Assembly (NCBI GenBank): GCA_015056735.1 | Contig: SVFT01000001.1 | Coordinates: forward strand, 1-64,000 | DNA length: 64,000 nt | Reading direction: 5' to 3' | From: Lachnospiraceae bacterium | GTDB taxonomy: Bacteria; Bacillota; Clostridia; Lachnospirales; Lachnospiraceae | Part shown: positions 7,976 to 16,018 of the stretch, piece after piece | Layout of the letters: every line of letters begins with the position of its first letter | Position numbering within the stretch: position 1 is the first letter of the stretch | Translations under genes and position numbers: made by a program | The notes under the pieces: generated by a model | What the model was told of the DNA's origin: nothing | Seen by the model: only the letters and a program-made list of their open reading frames with translations | Database searches by the model: none

Positions 7976-9019
7976 TTAAAGACCCGTACCAAGGAAGTCT
8001 TTTACGTTATCTTTAGACACAACCGTTGTGTCCAGGATCCAGTGCTTGTCAACAGATTCTCCGTTTAAGATCTTGTAAGCCGCCTGCATGCCTTCCGGTG
8101 CGCAGGTAGGGTAGATTACGGTGAAAGCCATAGCGCCGCTGTCAACATACTCAAATGCTTCTTCGTTGCCGTCCATACCGGTTACGAGAATGCCTTCGTC
8201 ACTTCTTCCTGCAGCTGCGATCGCTTCTACAACACCGGCAGCCATTTCGTCGTTATGGCAGTAAACTGCCGAAATGTCGCCCTCATTGGGGAATTTCTGG
8301 AGCATATCTTCCATATAGCTCATGGCATCCGCTCTGGTATAATTGCAGTACTGGGTGTCGATGACGGAAAGGTTCGGATACTTCTTTAATTCATCCTCGA
8401 AGCCCTGGTGTCTGTCGATCGTAGCGGAAGCACCTGCCGTACCCTGTACCTCGATGATCTTGCCGTCGCCTTTGATCATCTCTGCAAGAAGATCTGCGGA
8501 CTGAACGCCCATAGGGATATTCTCTGCGCCGATCCAGCATGTAACGTCACAGTTCACGTTTCTGTCAAGTGTGACAACGGGAATGCCCGCATCCATTGCT
8601 TTCTGACATACATCCGTGAGTGCTTCGGAAGTGTTGGGGGAGATGAGCAGGATATCGATGTTGTTGGCAATCAGGTCCTCTACGTCGGATACCTGCTTGG
8701 AATCGGTGTCTTCACCGTCTGTCAGGATGACATCGAATTCCGGATAGTTTTCCTTGGCATAAGCCATGTTTACTTCCGTCATTTTGATACGATGGGGTGC
8801 GTTCATGGAGCACTGTGCAAAGCCCACTTTCCATTTTTTGCCTTCGGTGTTCTCAGCTGCAGCACTTTCCTGACCGGCTGCTTCTGCGCCGGCTTCCTTT
8901 TCTGCGCTCTCTGTTTTAGCCGGTGCGTCTGCTGCAGGTTCTGCTGCGGACCCGCATCCTGTAAGGCATGCGCCAACCAGGGTCAGTGACAACAATGTGC
9001 TTAAAAATTTCTTTTTCAT
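7976..9019 (-). CDS. Sugar-binding lipoprotein of the ABC importer
   Basis: This is the extracellular solute-binding protein of the CUT2 importer (periplasmic binding protein/LacI-type fold). The start at MKKKFLSTLLS follows AAAGGAGAG; the longer ORF start is not used. A lipoprotein signal peptide ends in LTGC, after which comes an Ala/Glu-rich linker (about residues 24-55). The binding fold begins at KWKVGFAQCSMN, with typical blocks such as VVTLDRNVNC and VTGMDGNEEA. Middle gene of the permease-binding protein-ATPase operon. Confidence 0.9.
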   Translation of the reverse strand: MKKKFLSTLLSLTLVGACLTGCGSAAEPAADAPAKTESAEKEAGAEAAGQESAAAENTEGKKWKVGFAQCSMNAPHRIKMTEVNMAYAKENYPEFDVILTDGEDTDSKQVSDVEDLIANNIDILLISPNTSEALTDVCQKAMDAGIPVVTLDRNVNCDVTCWIGAENIPMGVQSADLLAEMIKGDGKIIEVQGTAGASATIDRHQGFEDELKKYPNLSVIDTQYCNYTRADAMSYMEDMLQKFPNEGDISAVYCHNDEMAAGVVEAIAAAGRSDEGILVTGMDGNEEAFEYVDSGAMAFTVIYPTCAPEGMQAAYKILNGESVDKHWILDTTVVSKDNVKDFLGTGL

Positions 9020-9095
9020 GATCTCTCCTTTTTTGCTTTTAATTGTTTCTATCATTAGCACCGCGGTATGCTAAACGTAAGAAAGGTGTATGGAT

Positions 9096-10046
9096 CTATG
9101 CATTTTCCTTCTTGGAGATCTTCTCTAAAAGGATTGCTGCGATGATGATGAGACCCTTAACGATCTTTTGGATAAAAGGTGAAATGCCGACAAGGTTTAG
9201 AAGGTTTGCCAGTACGGACAGAAGCGTTGCACCGATAACGGTACCGATAATGCTTCCCGTTCCGCCTGCGGCGCTCGTTCCGCCGATGATAACCATGGCG
9301 ATGGCATCCAGTTCACATCCGTCACCGGAAGTGGGCTCGCCCACACCAAGACGGGACATCAGTACAAGAGATGAAAGTGCTGCCATAAATCCGCTAATCG
9401 TATAGACCAGAATCTCGACTTTGTCGACATGGATACCGCTCAGTCTTGCGGCTTCGCGGCTGTCGCCGATGGCGTAAACGTTGCGCCCGAAGACGGTATA
9501 TCGTAGGATAAAGAAGGAAACCGCAACGACGATCGCAAATACATAGATCGGGAACGGTATTCCCAGAAGACTTCCTCTTCCAAGGAATTCAAAATCGACG
9601 GGTGTCTTGCGCCAGCTCTGCGGCGCACCGCCCGTTATGTACATGGCCAGACCCGATACGGCCGTGACGCTGCCGAGTGTCATAATGAAAGGCGGAATCT
9701 TTCCTTTTGTAATGCCGATCCCGTTTAAGAATCCGACAACAGCACCGCATGCAAGACCGATCAGGCATGAGATCACGGGATGAAGGCCGTGGATAAAGCC
9801 GAGTGCGGTCACGGCTGCGACAAGATTCACGCTTGCACCGACGGAAAGGTCGATGCCGCCCGTCAGAATGACAAATGACATGCCGACGGCGATGATGCCG
9901 TTTATGGAAACGTTCCTGACGATATTGATCAGGTTCTTGCTGGTCCTGAAATTCGGTGATATGAATGATGCAACGACACATAGCAGAAGAAGTGCCCATA
10001 CGATACCGAGTTTCTTAACATTTTGCTTTAACAGATCTGGTTTCAT
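9096..10046 (-). CDS. Sugar ABC transporter permease (RbsC type)
   Basis: A 316-aa inner-membrane permease with 8-10 hydrophobic segments and the CUT2 signature GMSFVILTGGIDLSVGA. The conserved cytoplasmic loop (AARLSGIHVDKVEI) that contacts the ATPase is present. GGAGGG sits five bases before the chosen ATG (MKPDLLKQN); the ORF runs further upstream to 10085 without a ribosome site. It is the first gene of the operon. Its promoter shares an 11-bp motif with the divergent ROK regulator. Confidence 0.9.
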   Translation of the reverse strand: MKPDLLKQNVKKLGIVWALLLLCVVASFISPNFRTSKNLINIVRNVSINGIIAVGMSFVILTGGIDLSVGASVNLVAAVTALGFIHGLHPVISCLIGLACGAVVGFLNGIGITKGKIPPFIMTLGSVTAVSGLAMYITGGAPQSWRKTPVDFEFLGRGSLLGIPFPIYVFAIVVAVSFFILRYTVFGRNVYAIGDSREAARLSGIHVDKVEILVYTISGFMAALSSLVLMSRLGVGEPTSGDGCELDAIAMVIIGGTSAAGGTGSIIGTVIGATLLSVLANLLNLVGISPFIQKIVKGLIIIAAILLEKISKKENA

Positions 10047-10103
10047 TTTTCCCTCCGAATCGATTTGAAAAGAATTACTTTCCAAACTTGATATTTAATT
10101 ATC

Positions 10104-10140
10104 TGTGTTAATTATATACATTGAATCAAAAACCGGTCAA
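10104..10140 (-). promoter_or_regulatory. Promoter of the sugar ABC operon with candidate ROK operator
   Basis: On the minus strand TTGACC, an 18-base spacer and TATAAT form a good promoter (10111-10140). The -10 box is overlapped by TGTGTTAATTA (10104-10114). The same 11 bases occur at 10282-10292 in front of the ROK gene. A repressor bound here would block polymerase. Confidence 0.6.
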
Positions 10141-10281
10141 TGAAGAAGTTGTAAAAGTGCACAATTTTGTCACATATAGACAAGAACAAGTGTTGTAAAA
10201 TGTGCAATAGTGATGAAAAAAGATCGAGAAAAGGAATATGCGGCTTGTATAAAAAGTTTTGAATAGGTAAAATAAATTAGA

Positions 10282-10312
10282 TGTGTTAATTAAAACAAAG
10301 ATGGTGTATAAT
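10282..10312 (+). promoter_or_regulatory. Promoter of the ROK gene with second copy of the motif
   Basis: TATAAT at 10307-10312 is preceded at -35 distance by the TGTGTTAATTA motif (10282-10292). No good consensus -35 is present. Position suits autoregulation by the encoded repressor. Confidence 0.5.
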
Positions 10313-10345
10313 GAAAATGATAAATATGAAGCGGGGGAAGAGGCG

Positions 10346-11554
10346 TTGAAGGAAAGAGCGATTTACCGGGGCGCAAAGAATAATGATCTTACGCAGATCA
10401 ACAGTGAACTGCTCTTACAGATTTTAAGAAAAAAGGGAACATGCTCCAGAGTAGAGCTTGCAAAGGAAACAGGATTGACGCAGGCCGGTATTACCAAGCT
10501 TGTATCTTCCATGATTGAGCAGCAGATCGTCAGAGAGTCCGGAATTTTTGGGCAGAACGAGCGTGGGCGTAAAAGTATCGGGCTGCAGATCAACGAGGAG
10601 CTCGGTAAGGTTGTCTGTGTGAATATTTCCATGACATTTATGAAAGTGGCGATCTACGATGTCAACGGAAATGTTTATAATAATGTAACGATCCCGCTTC
10701 TGCAGTTTCATTCGCTGGATGATGCGATGCTGCATCTGACGGATCTGATCAAGGAATATATCGTTGCTTTTCCCGATATCAGGTCGATCGGGGTCGCGCT
10801 GCCGGATGCCTGCCTGAAAAGAAGCGGCGGGATTGCTTTTTTGGACTCTGGGTATGACTGGGTCTCTTTCAGACCGCTTGAGGCGCTCGAAGAGCGTTTT
10901 CACATGCCGATCTATCCGATACATGACGCAGACGCGGCAGTTTACTCTTATAAATGGAGAAGCGATATGAAGCCGCATAAGACGCTTGTATATATGCTTC
11001 TTGGAGAGGAAGTCAGTGCGGGACTCGTGGTCGATGATAAGCTTTTTGAGGGTTCTTTCGGCAATGCTGCGCAGATCGGTCATGTCAGCATCGATATCAA
11101 CGGCCGTAAGTGCTCCTGCGGCAACAGAGGATGCCTTGAGCGGTACTGCTCGACCGGAGCACTAGTGGAAGACGCAAAGCGCGCTTTTGCGGAGCACCCC
11201 GAGAGCGGGCTTTCGCAGTACAAGAATCTGACGTATTTTGACATCTTTAATGAATATGAAAAAATGGATCCGCTTGCGGTCTCACTTGTAACGCAGGCCT
11301 GCCGCTATGTCGGATATGGCGTGGTCAATCTGATTCATGCCTACAGTCCTGACGTGGTGGTGCTTGGTAATGTGCTGACGCGTGCGGGCGATACGCTGGA
11401 GAGAAGTGTCAGACAGGTGATCGAAGAGCGTGTATCACCGGCGCTTGTTGAAAGAGTGGAAATCAGAACGGAGAAGCCGGGAAGTGATTCCATTCTGCAC
11501 GGCTGTGCCATGTACGCGATCGATCATCTGATTGATACGGTACTTGCGCAGTAA
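10346..11554 (+). CDS. ROK-family transcriptional repressor
   Basis: The N-terminus has a winged helix-turn-helix (about residues 15-60, with CSRVELAKETGLTQAGITKL). A ROK sugar-binding domain follows, with the zinc motif CSCGNRGCLE. The presence of the HTH marks it as a regulator (NagC/XylR-like), not a glucokinase. I favour the TTG start with GGGGGAAG upstream; the ORF can be extended to a GTG at 10283, but that lies before the TATAAT box. It is divergent from the sugar ABC operon and very likely controls it in response to the transported sugar or a derivative. Confidence 0.88.
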   Translation: MKERAIYRGAKNNDLTQINSELLLQILRKKGTCSRVELAKETGLTQAGITKLVSSMIEQQIVRESGIFGQNERGRKSIGLQINEELGKVVCVNISMTFMKVAIYDVNGNVYNNVTIPLLQFHSLDDAMLHLTDLIKEYIVAFPDIRSIGVALPDACLKRSGGIAFLDSGYDWVSFRPLEALEERFHMPIYPIHDADAAVYSYKWRSDMKPHKTLVYMLLGEEVSAGLVVDDKLFEGSFGNAAQIGHVSIDINGRKCSCGNRGCLERYCSTGALVEDAKRAFAEHPESGLSQYKNLTYFDIFNEYEKMDPLAVSLVTQACRYVGYGVVNLIHAYSPDVVVLGNVLTRAGDTLERSVRQVIEERVSPALVERVEIRTEKPGSDSILHGCAMYAIDHLIDTVLAQ

Positions 11555-11580
11555 TCGATTTCCGGAAATAAATGAAATGA

Positions 11581-11622
11581 GGGCCGTCCGGCGCATTACA
11601 GTGCGCTCCGGACGGCCTTTTC
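11581..11622. terminator. Bidirectional terminator between convergent genes
   Basis: GGCCGTCCGG (11582-11591) pairs with CCGGACGGCC (11608-11617), with TTTT on the plus side. The last codons of the minus-strand fusion gene (stop at 11596-11598) lie inside the hairpin, so one structure serves both convergent genes. Confidence 0.8.
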
Positions 11623-12732
11623 CACTTCACTTAACGGTTCGGTCGGTTCAAAGCGCGCCAACACCGTTCCTTCCCGGCTGATCAGGAATTTGGTGAAGTT
11701 CCATTTGATATCGGTGGTTTCTTCGAAGTCGGGATTTTCCGTTGCCAGCTTTTTTCGCAGATATTCTGCGTCCCGTCCTTCTCCGAACCCGTGAAAGCCC
11801 TGCTTTGCCTTTAAATACGTATAGAGCTCGATTGCATCCGGACCGTTTACGCAGATTTTGGCAAACTGTTCAAACGAGATATCATAGCGTGCCGTGCAGA
11901 AGTTGTGAATCTCGGAGGCGGATCCCGGTGCCTGCCTGTCGAATTGGTTGCAGGGAAAATCAAGCACTGCAAACCCGTCTTTGCCATAGGTGCGATAGAT
12001 GCGTTCAAGCGCCTCATACTGCGGCGTGAATCCGCAGCCGGTTGCGGTGTTGACAATCAGAAGAACCTGTCCTCTGTAGTCGGCGAGTGCTTTTTGCCCC
12101 CCGTCTCTTGTCCGGACGGATATGCGGTAGAGGCTGCTGTCCGTGACTGCGTCCTCAAGCCGCTTTATGATTCTGTCCAGGTTTTCGATATCACGATGGA
12201 TATTCCCTGTTTCCAGGGAATGGTTACCGCCCTCGATCCGATGCAGTTCCAGTTTTTTGTCCGATCCGAGCTTTTGGATGGCGGTATGATCCGCGAGAGG
12301 GTCATTGTCCCCATAGAACAGGATGCCGCTGCCTTCTTCGATAAAGTCGCGGATCATTTCGAGCGGAGAAAAGCACACCTGCTTTACGTGAAGTCCCTTT
12401 TTGCGCGCATAAGCAGAAGCCACGACAGTACCGATGCTTTTGGAGAGAAACAGGATATCCTGTCCTGACAGATCGCCTTCGTCGGCGAGTGCTCTTTCCG
12501 TTATTTGCAGGCACTTATCCAGTACATGCAGCAAAAAAGCGTGATCTTTCAGCTTTTCTTTACTCCAATCGATCCCGGAGAAGTCCACATGAAGAAGCCG
12601 GTAGCCGTGGGCTGCTGCCGCTTTGCCCGCATAATACAGAAGCGGTCTGTCTTTCGTATATCCGATTCCGGGAAATACGATTGCGAGTTTGTTTTTGGTG
12701 ATGTTGGATCCGGTGCTCCTGTCTCCTGCCAT
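11596..12732 (-). CDS. Alpha/beta-hydrolase - glutathione peroxidase fusion
   Basis: A 378-aa two-domain protein. Residues about 10-205 look like an alpha/beta hydrolase: IVFPGIGYT strand and oxyanion region, nucleophile elbow LSKSIGTV, acidic turn FYGDNDPL and histidine GGNHSLE. Residues about 215-378 are a full glutathione peroxidase-like thiol peroxidase with the active-site Cys in TGCGFTPQYE, the FPCNQF motif and DIKWNFTKFLI. The active residue is Cys, not Sec, as usual in Firmicutes. AAAGGAG lies six bases before the ATG of MAGDRST. I know the two families separately; the fusion is what I read here. It might couple hydrolysis of a lipid or ester peroxide to its reduction. Confidence 0.85.
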   Translation of the reverse strand: MAGDRSTGSNITKNKLAIVFPGIGYTKDRPLLYYAGKAAAAHGYRLLHVDFSGIDWSKEKLKDHAFLLHVLDKCLQITERALADEGDLSGQDILFLSKSIGTVVASAYARKKGLHVKQVCFSPLEMIRDFIEEGSGILFYGDNDPLADHTAIQKLGSDKKLELHRIEGGNHSLETGNIHRDIENLDRIIKRLEDAVTDSSLYRISVRTRDGGQKALADYRGQVLLIVNTATGCGFTPQYEALERIYRTYGKDGFAVLDFPCNQFDRQAPGSASEIHNFCTARYDISFEQFAKICVNGPDAIELYTYLKAKQGFHGFGEGRDAEYLRKKLATENPDFEETTDIKWNFTKFLISREGTVLARFEPTEPLSEVEKAVRSAL

Positions 12733-12927
12733 GCATTGCTCCTTTTCGATGTGGATCTGCCGCAAACTTTTGTTTTATTCATTATATCAAATTTTATCCG
12801 GGAGAGAATCCGTTTTTGCGGAAACGGGCAATTATCAAAAAGGATCAGTGGAAGCTTGAACGGCGGTTTTGTTGGATATTGCCAAAACCGCTGCGCGAAT
12901 CCCGCATATTCTGTTTAAAATCATCCC

Positions 12928-12957
12928 TTGTTTATTCTATGATCCTTGTGATACAAT
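12928..12957 (+). promoter_or_regulatory. Promoter of the ACT-hom operon
   Basis: TTGTTT (12928-12933), an 18-base spacer and TACAAT (12952-12957) lie about 40 bases before the chosen start of the ACT-domain gene. Confidence 0.5.
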
Positions 12958-12995
12958 ATCCCTCGGTAAAAGACAGATGTGCGCGTGGAGAAGAC

Positions 12996-13454
12996 ATGAA
13001 AGAGGATGCGATGAGCGGACAGAGTGAATACTACGTGTTAAAAAAAAGAGCGGTGCCTGAGGTCCTTCTGAAAGTTGTGGAAGCAAAGCGCCTGGTGGAA
13101 TCCGGCAGAGAAGCAACGATCCTCGATGCGGTCGATCGCGTCGGGATCAGCAGGAGCTCTTTTTACAAATATAAAGAAGATATCTTCCCGTTTCATGAGA
13201 ATCTGCAGGGAACGACGATCACACTGACACTCCAGATGGACGACGAGCCGGGGCTTTTGTCCTGCGTTTTAAAGGTGGTGGCCGATTTCAAAGCCAACAT
13301 CCTGACGATCCATCAGAGTATCCCCATTAACGGTGTGGCGTCTTTAAGTATCAGCGTGCAGGTGCTGAAAGATACGCTCGACGTATCTGACATGATCCGG
13401 GAGATGGAGGCCTGCGAAGGCATCCATAATGTAAAAATACTTGCAAAGGAGTAA
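12996..13454 (+). CDS. ACT-domain protein, PheB/UPF0735 family
   Basis: A 152-aa protein with a short N-terminal helix-turn-helix-like part (VDRVGISRSSFYKYKEDIF) and a C-terminal ACT domain (about residues 72-148). ACT domains bind amino acids and tune enzymes or regulators of amino-acid synthesis. The family lies beside hom in many Firmicutes and is often labelled PheB without firm proof of that role. The start is the ATG behind TGGAG; the ORF track begins 180 nt earlier without support. It ends six bases before hom and carries hom's ribosome site, so the two are co-translated. Confidence 0.85.
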   Translation: MKEDAMSGQSEYYVLKKRAVPEVLLKVVEAKRLVESGREATILDAVDRVGISRSSFYKYKEDIFPFHENLQGTTITLTLQMDDEPGLLSCVLKVVADFKANILTIHQSIPINGVASLSISVQVLKDTLDVSDMIREMEACEGIHNVKILAKE

Positions 13455-13460
13455 GACGGA

Positions 13461-14666
13461 ATGAAAGTAGCAATCTTAGGATACGGAAACATCGGAAGCG
13501 GTGTTGCAACGGTCCTTTTCGAGAATCGTGAACTGATCAGAAAAAGAACGGGTGTGGACGTAGAGCTCAAATACGTGCTCGATCTCAGAGAGTTTGAGGG
13601 AGACCCCATTCGCGAGAAGCTGGTGCATGATATCGATACGATCGTAAACGATCCGGAAGTCGATATCGTATGCGAGACGATGGGCGGTGTTGAGCCGGCA
13701 TATTCTTTTTCCAAAGCGGCGATCTTAAAAGGAAAGAGCGTCTGCACTTCCAATAAGGAGCTGGTAGCGGCAAAGGGCCCCGAGCTTCTGCGGCTTTCCA
13801 AAGAAAACAGCTGTAATTATTTCTTTGAAGCGAGCGTGGGCGGCGGTATCCCGATCATCCGCACGATCTGTGAGAGCCTGCGAGGTGAAGAGATCACAAG
13901 CATCAAGGGGATCCTGAACGGAACCACGAACTATATCCTGACCAAGATGGAGCAGGAAGGCGCCGATTTTGACACCGTGCTCCGTAAGGCACAGGAACTC
14001 GGCTACGCGGAGAAGAATCCGGCGGCAGATGTGGAAGGTCACGATGCATGCCGCAAGATCGCGATCCTGTCCTCGCTGATGACGGGCAAGACCGTACATT
14101 TCGAAGATATCAGAACGGAAGGCATCACAAAGGTGACGGGCCTTGATTTTGCATATGCCAAGGCACTTGGCAGAAGCATCAAGCTTCTTGCAATGAGCAA
14201 GCGCACAGAAGAAGGCGTGTTTGCGATGGTGGCACCGTTTATGATCCCCGCAGCGCATCCGCTTCATGGCGTGAATGATGTGTTTAACGCGGTATATGTA
14301 CACGGCACGATGCTGGATGATTCGATGTATTACGGCAGAGGCGCGGGCAAGCTGCCGACAGCGAGCGCTGTTGTGGGTGATGTGGTACAGGCGGTTCTTG
14401 CAAAAGGCCGACATATCGACATTGACTGGAGCGAAGAGAGCCTTACCCTCCTGTCCGATGCAAAGATCAGACATCGCTTCTTTGTACGCTTTAACTGCAA
14501 GGAAGATGCTGGCCTTGTAAAAAAATGCGGCGCCGACAGGACGATCATGATCCCGGAAGATCAGGACGGATTCGCAGTAGTGACAAAGGAACTATCAGAG
14601 CAGGAATTTGCGGCTCTTTCCAAAGAACTGACTGCTATGGTCAGTGCGATCAGACTGGAAGATTAA
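13461..14666 (+). CDS. hom: Homoserine dehydrogenase
   Basis: Hom reduces aspartate semialdehyde to homoserine, the branch point to threonine and methionine. The N-terminal Rossmann motif is GYGNIGSGVA; the catalytic core contains SNKELVA and GILNGTTNYIL. The last ~75 residues (from about 325) match the position of a C-terminal ACT regulatory domain, slightly short for the family. It sits behind the ACT-domain gene and before the homoserine-kinase candidate, which gives a consistent threonine pathway order. Confidence 0.95.
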   Translation: MKVAILGYGNIGSGVATVLFENRELIRKRTGVDVELKYVLDLREFEGDPIREKLVHDIDTIVNDPEVDIVCETMGGVEPAYSFSKAAILKGKSVCTSNKELVAAKGPELLRLSKENSCNYFFEASVGGGIPIIRTICESLRGEEITSIKGILNGTTNYILTKMEQEGADFDTVLRKAQELGYAEKNPAADVEGHDACRKIAILSSLMTGKTVHFEDIRTEGITKVTGLDFAYAKALGRSIKLLAMSKRTEEGVFAMVAPFMIPAAHPLHGVNDVFNAVYVHGTMLDDSMYYGRGAGKLPTASAVVGDVVQAVLAKGRHIDIDWSEESLTLLSDAKIRHRFFVRFNCKEDAGLVKKCGADRTIMIPEDQDGFAVVTKELSEQEFAALSKELTAMVSAIRLED

Positions 14667-14683
14667 GATGACTGTGAGGATGA

Positions 14684-14753
14684 AAGTTTGAAAGAAAAAC
14701 TTTCAAACTTGATTGGCAGCTCAAATAGACAAGCAAGCTTGTCCGCTTGAGCT
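14684..14753 (+). promoter_or_regulatory. Two strong intercistronic hairpins
   Basis: AAGTTTGAAAG-aaaaa-CTTTCAAACTT is followed by AGCTCAA...TTGAGCT, which encloses GACAAGC-aa-GCTTGTC. Neither is followed by a T-run, so these are more likely mRNA processing or stability elements than terminators. They lie in the 99-bp gap between hom and the phosphoglycerate-mutase-like gene. Confidence 0.55.
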
Positions 14754-14765
14754 TGGAGGACAAAG

Positions 14766-15974
14766 ATGAAATATGTGGTTGTTTTGGGAGACGGCATGGC
14801 CGATCGCCCAATTGAAGAACTTGGCGGCAAGACGCCGCTGGAATATGCAAAGACACCCAATATCGACGCGCTCAGCGCCAAGTCGGAGATCGGTACGGTG
14901 CATACGATCCCGGATGGGATGAGCCCTGGCTCCGATACGGCAAACCTGTCGGTCATGGGATACGATCCCAAGATCTTTTATTCGGGAAGATCACCGCTTG
15001 AGGCGCTTTCGATCGGCGTGCCGATGAAAGAGACGGATGTGGCGCTTCGCTGCAACATCGTTACGATCTCCGAAGAGGAGGGGATCCCGTTTGAGGAGCG
15101 CACGATCATCGACCATTCTTCCGACGAGATCAGCACGCAGGATTGCGCTGTTCTGCTCGAAGCGGTGAAGAAAGAGATGCAGAACGATACATACATGTTC
15201 TATGTCGGGACAAGTTATCGTCACTGCCTGATCTGGGATCACGGTTCTGTTGTGCCCCTTACGCCGCCGCATGACGTGCTCGGCAAAGTGATCGGCGAGT
15301 ATCTTCCGGAGGATGAGGTGCTGCGTCTGATGATGCAGAGAAGCTTTGAGATCTTAGAGCACCATCCGCTCAACGAGGAGCGCAGGAAAAAAGGTCTCCA
15401 TCCGGCCAACTGCTGCTGGTTCTGGGGTGCGGGTACCAAGCCGCTCCTTGCCAACTTCGAAGAGCTTCATCACAAAAAAGGCGTGATGATCTCCGCGGTC
15501 GATCTCTTAAAGGGCATCGCGGTCGGCGCCGGAATGGACAATATCATCGTTGAGGGCGCGACAGGCGGACTTGATACCAACTACAGAGGCAAAGCTGACG
15601 CAGCTGTCAAAGCACTTACGAAGGACGGCTACGATTTTGCATACATTCATATTGAAGCACCCGATGAAATGGGCCACCAGGGGAGCGTTACCAAAAAAGT
15701 GACAGCGATCGAACGGATCGACAAGGATGTCGTTGGACCCCTGATCGAGGGATTGAAGGCTGCTGACACAGATGTCAGATTGCTGATCCTGCCCGATCAT
15801 CCGACTCCGATTGAGGTGCGGACGCATACAAGTGATGATGTGCCGTATCTACTGTACGACAGTACGAAAACGGTTGACTGCCCGTATCGCTATTTCGAAG
15901 CGGATGCGCTTCGGGCCGGTAACTTTGTGGCAAAAGGACATGAGCTGATGGCCAAGCTCTTCGAAGAAGGATAA
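14766..15974 (+). CDS. Phosphoglycerate mutase-like protein; probable homoserine kinase
   Basis: A 402-aa member of the archaeal-type cofactor-independent phosphoglycerate mutase family (alkaline phosphatase superfamily). The metal/phospho-Ser region reads GDGMADRP and SPGSDTANLSVMGYDP; a C-terminal metal site is in LPDHPTPIEVRTHTSDD. In Clostridia and some other groups this family lies within threonine operons and has been proposed as a non-orthologous homoserine kinase. Here it stands between hom and aspartokinase and no ThrB-type kinase is in the window, so that role is the best inference. A glycolytic role is not excluded by sequence. Confidence 0.85.
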   Translation: MKYVVVLGDGMADRPIEELGGKTPLEYAKTPNIDALSAKSEIGTVHTIPDGMSPGSDTANLSVMGYDPKIFYSGRSPLEALSIGVPMKETDVALRCNIVTISEEEGIPFEERTIIDHSSDEISTQDCAVLLEAVKKEMQNDTYMFYVGTSYRHCLIWDHGSVVPLTPPHDVLGKVIGEYLPEDEVLRLMMQRSFEILEHHPLNEERRKKGLHPANCCWFWGAGTKPLLANFEELHHKKGVMISAVDLLKGIAVGAGMDNIIVEGATGGLDTNYRGKADAAVKALTKDGYDFAYIHIEAPDEMGHQGSVTKKVTAIERIDKDVVGPLIEGLKAADTDVRLLILPDHPTPIEVRTHTSDDVPYLLYDSTKTVDCPYRYFEADALRAGNFVAKGHELMAKLFEEG

Positions 15975-16018
15975 GAAGACAGGGCATCTTAAAGAATATG
16001 AGGAGTAAGAACACGATT

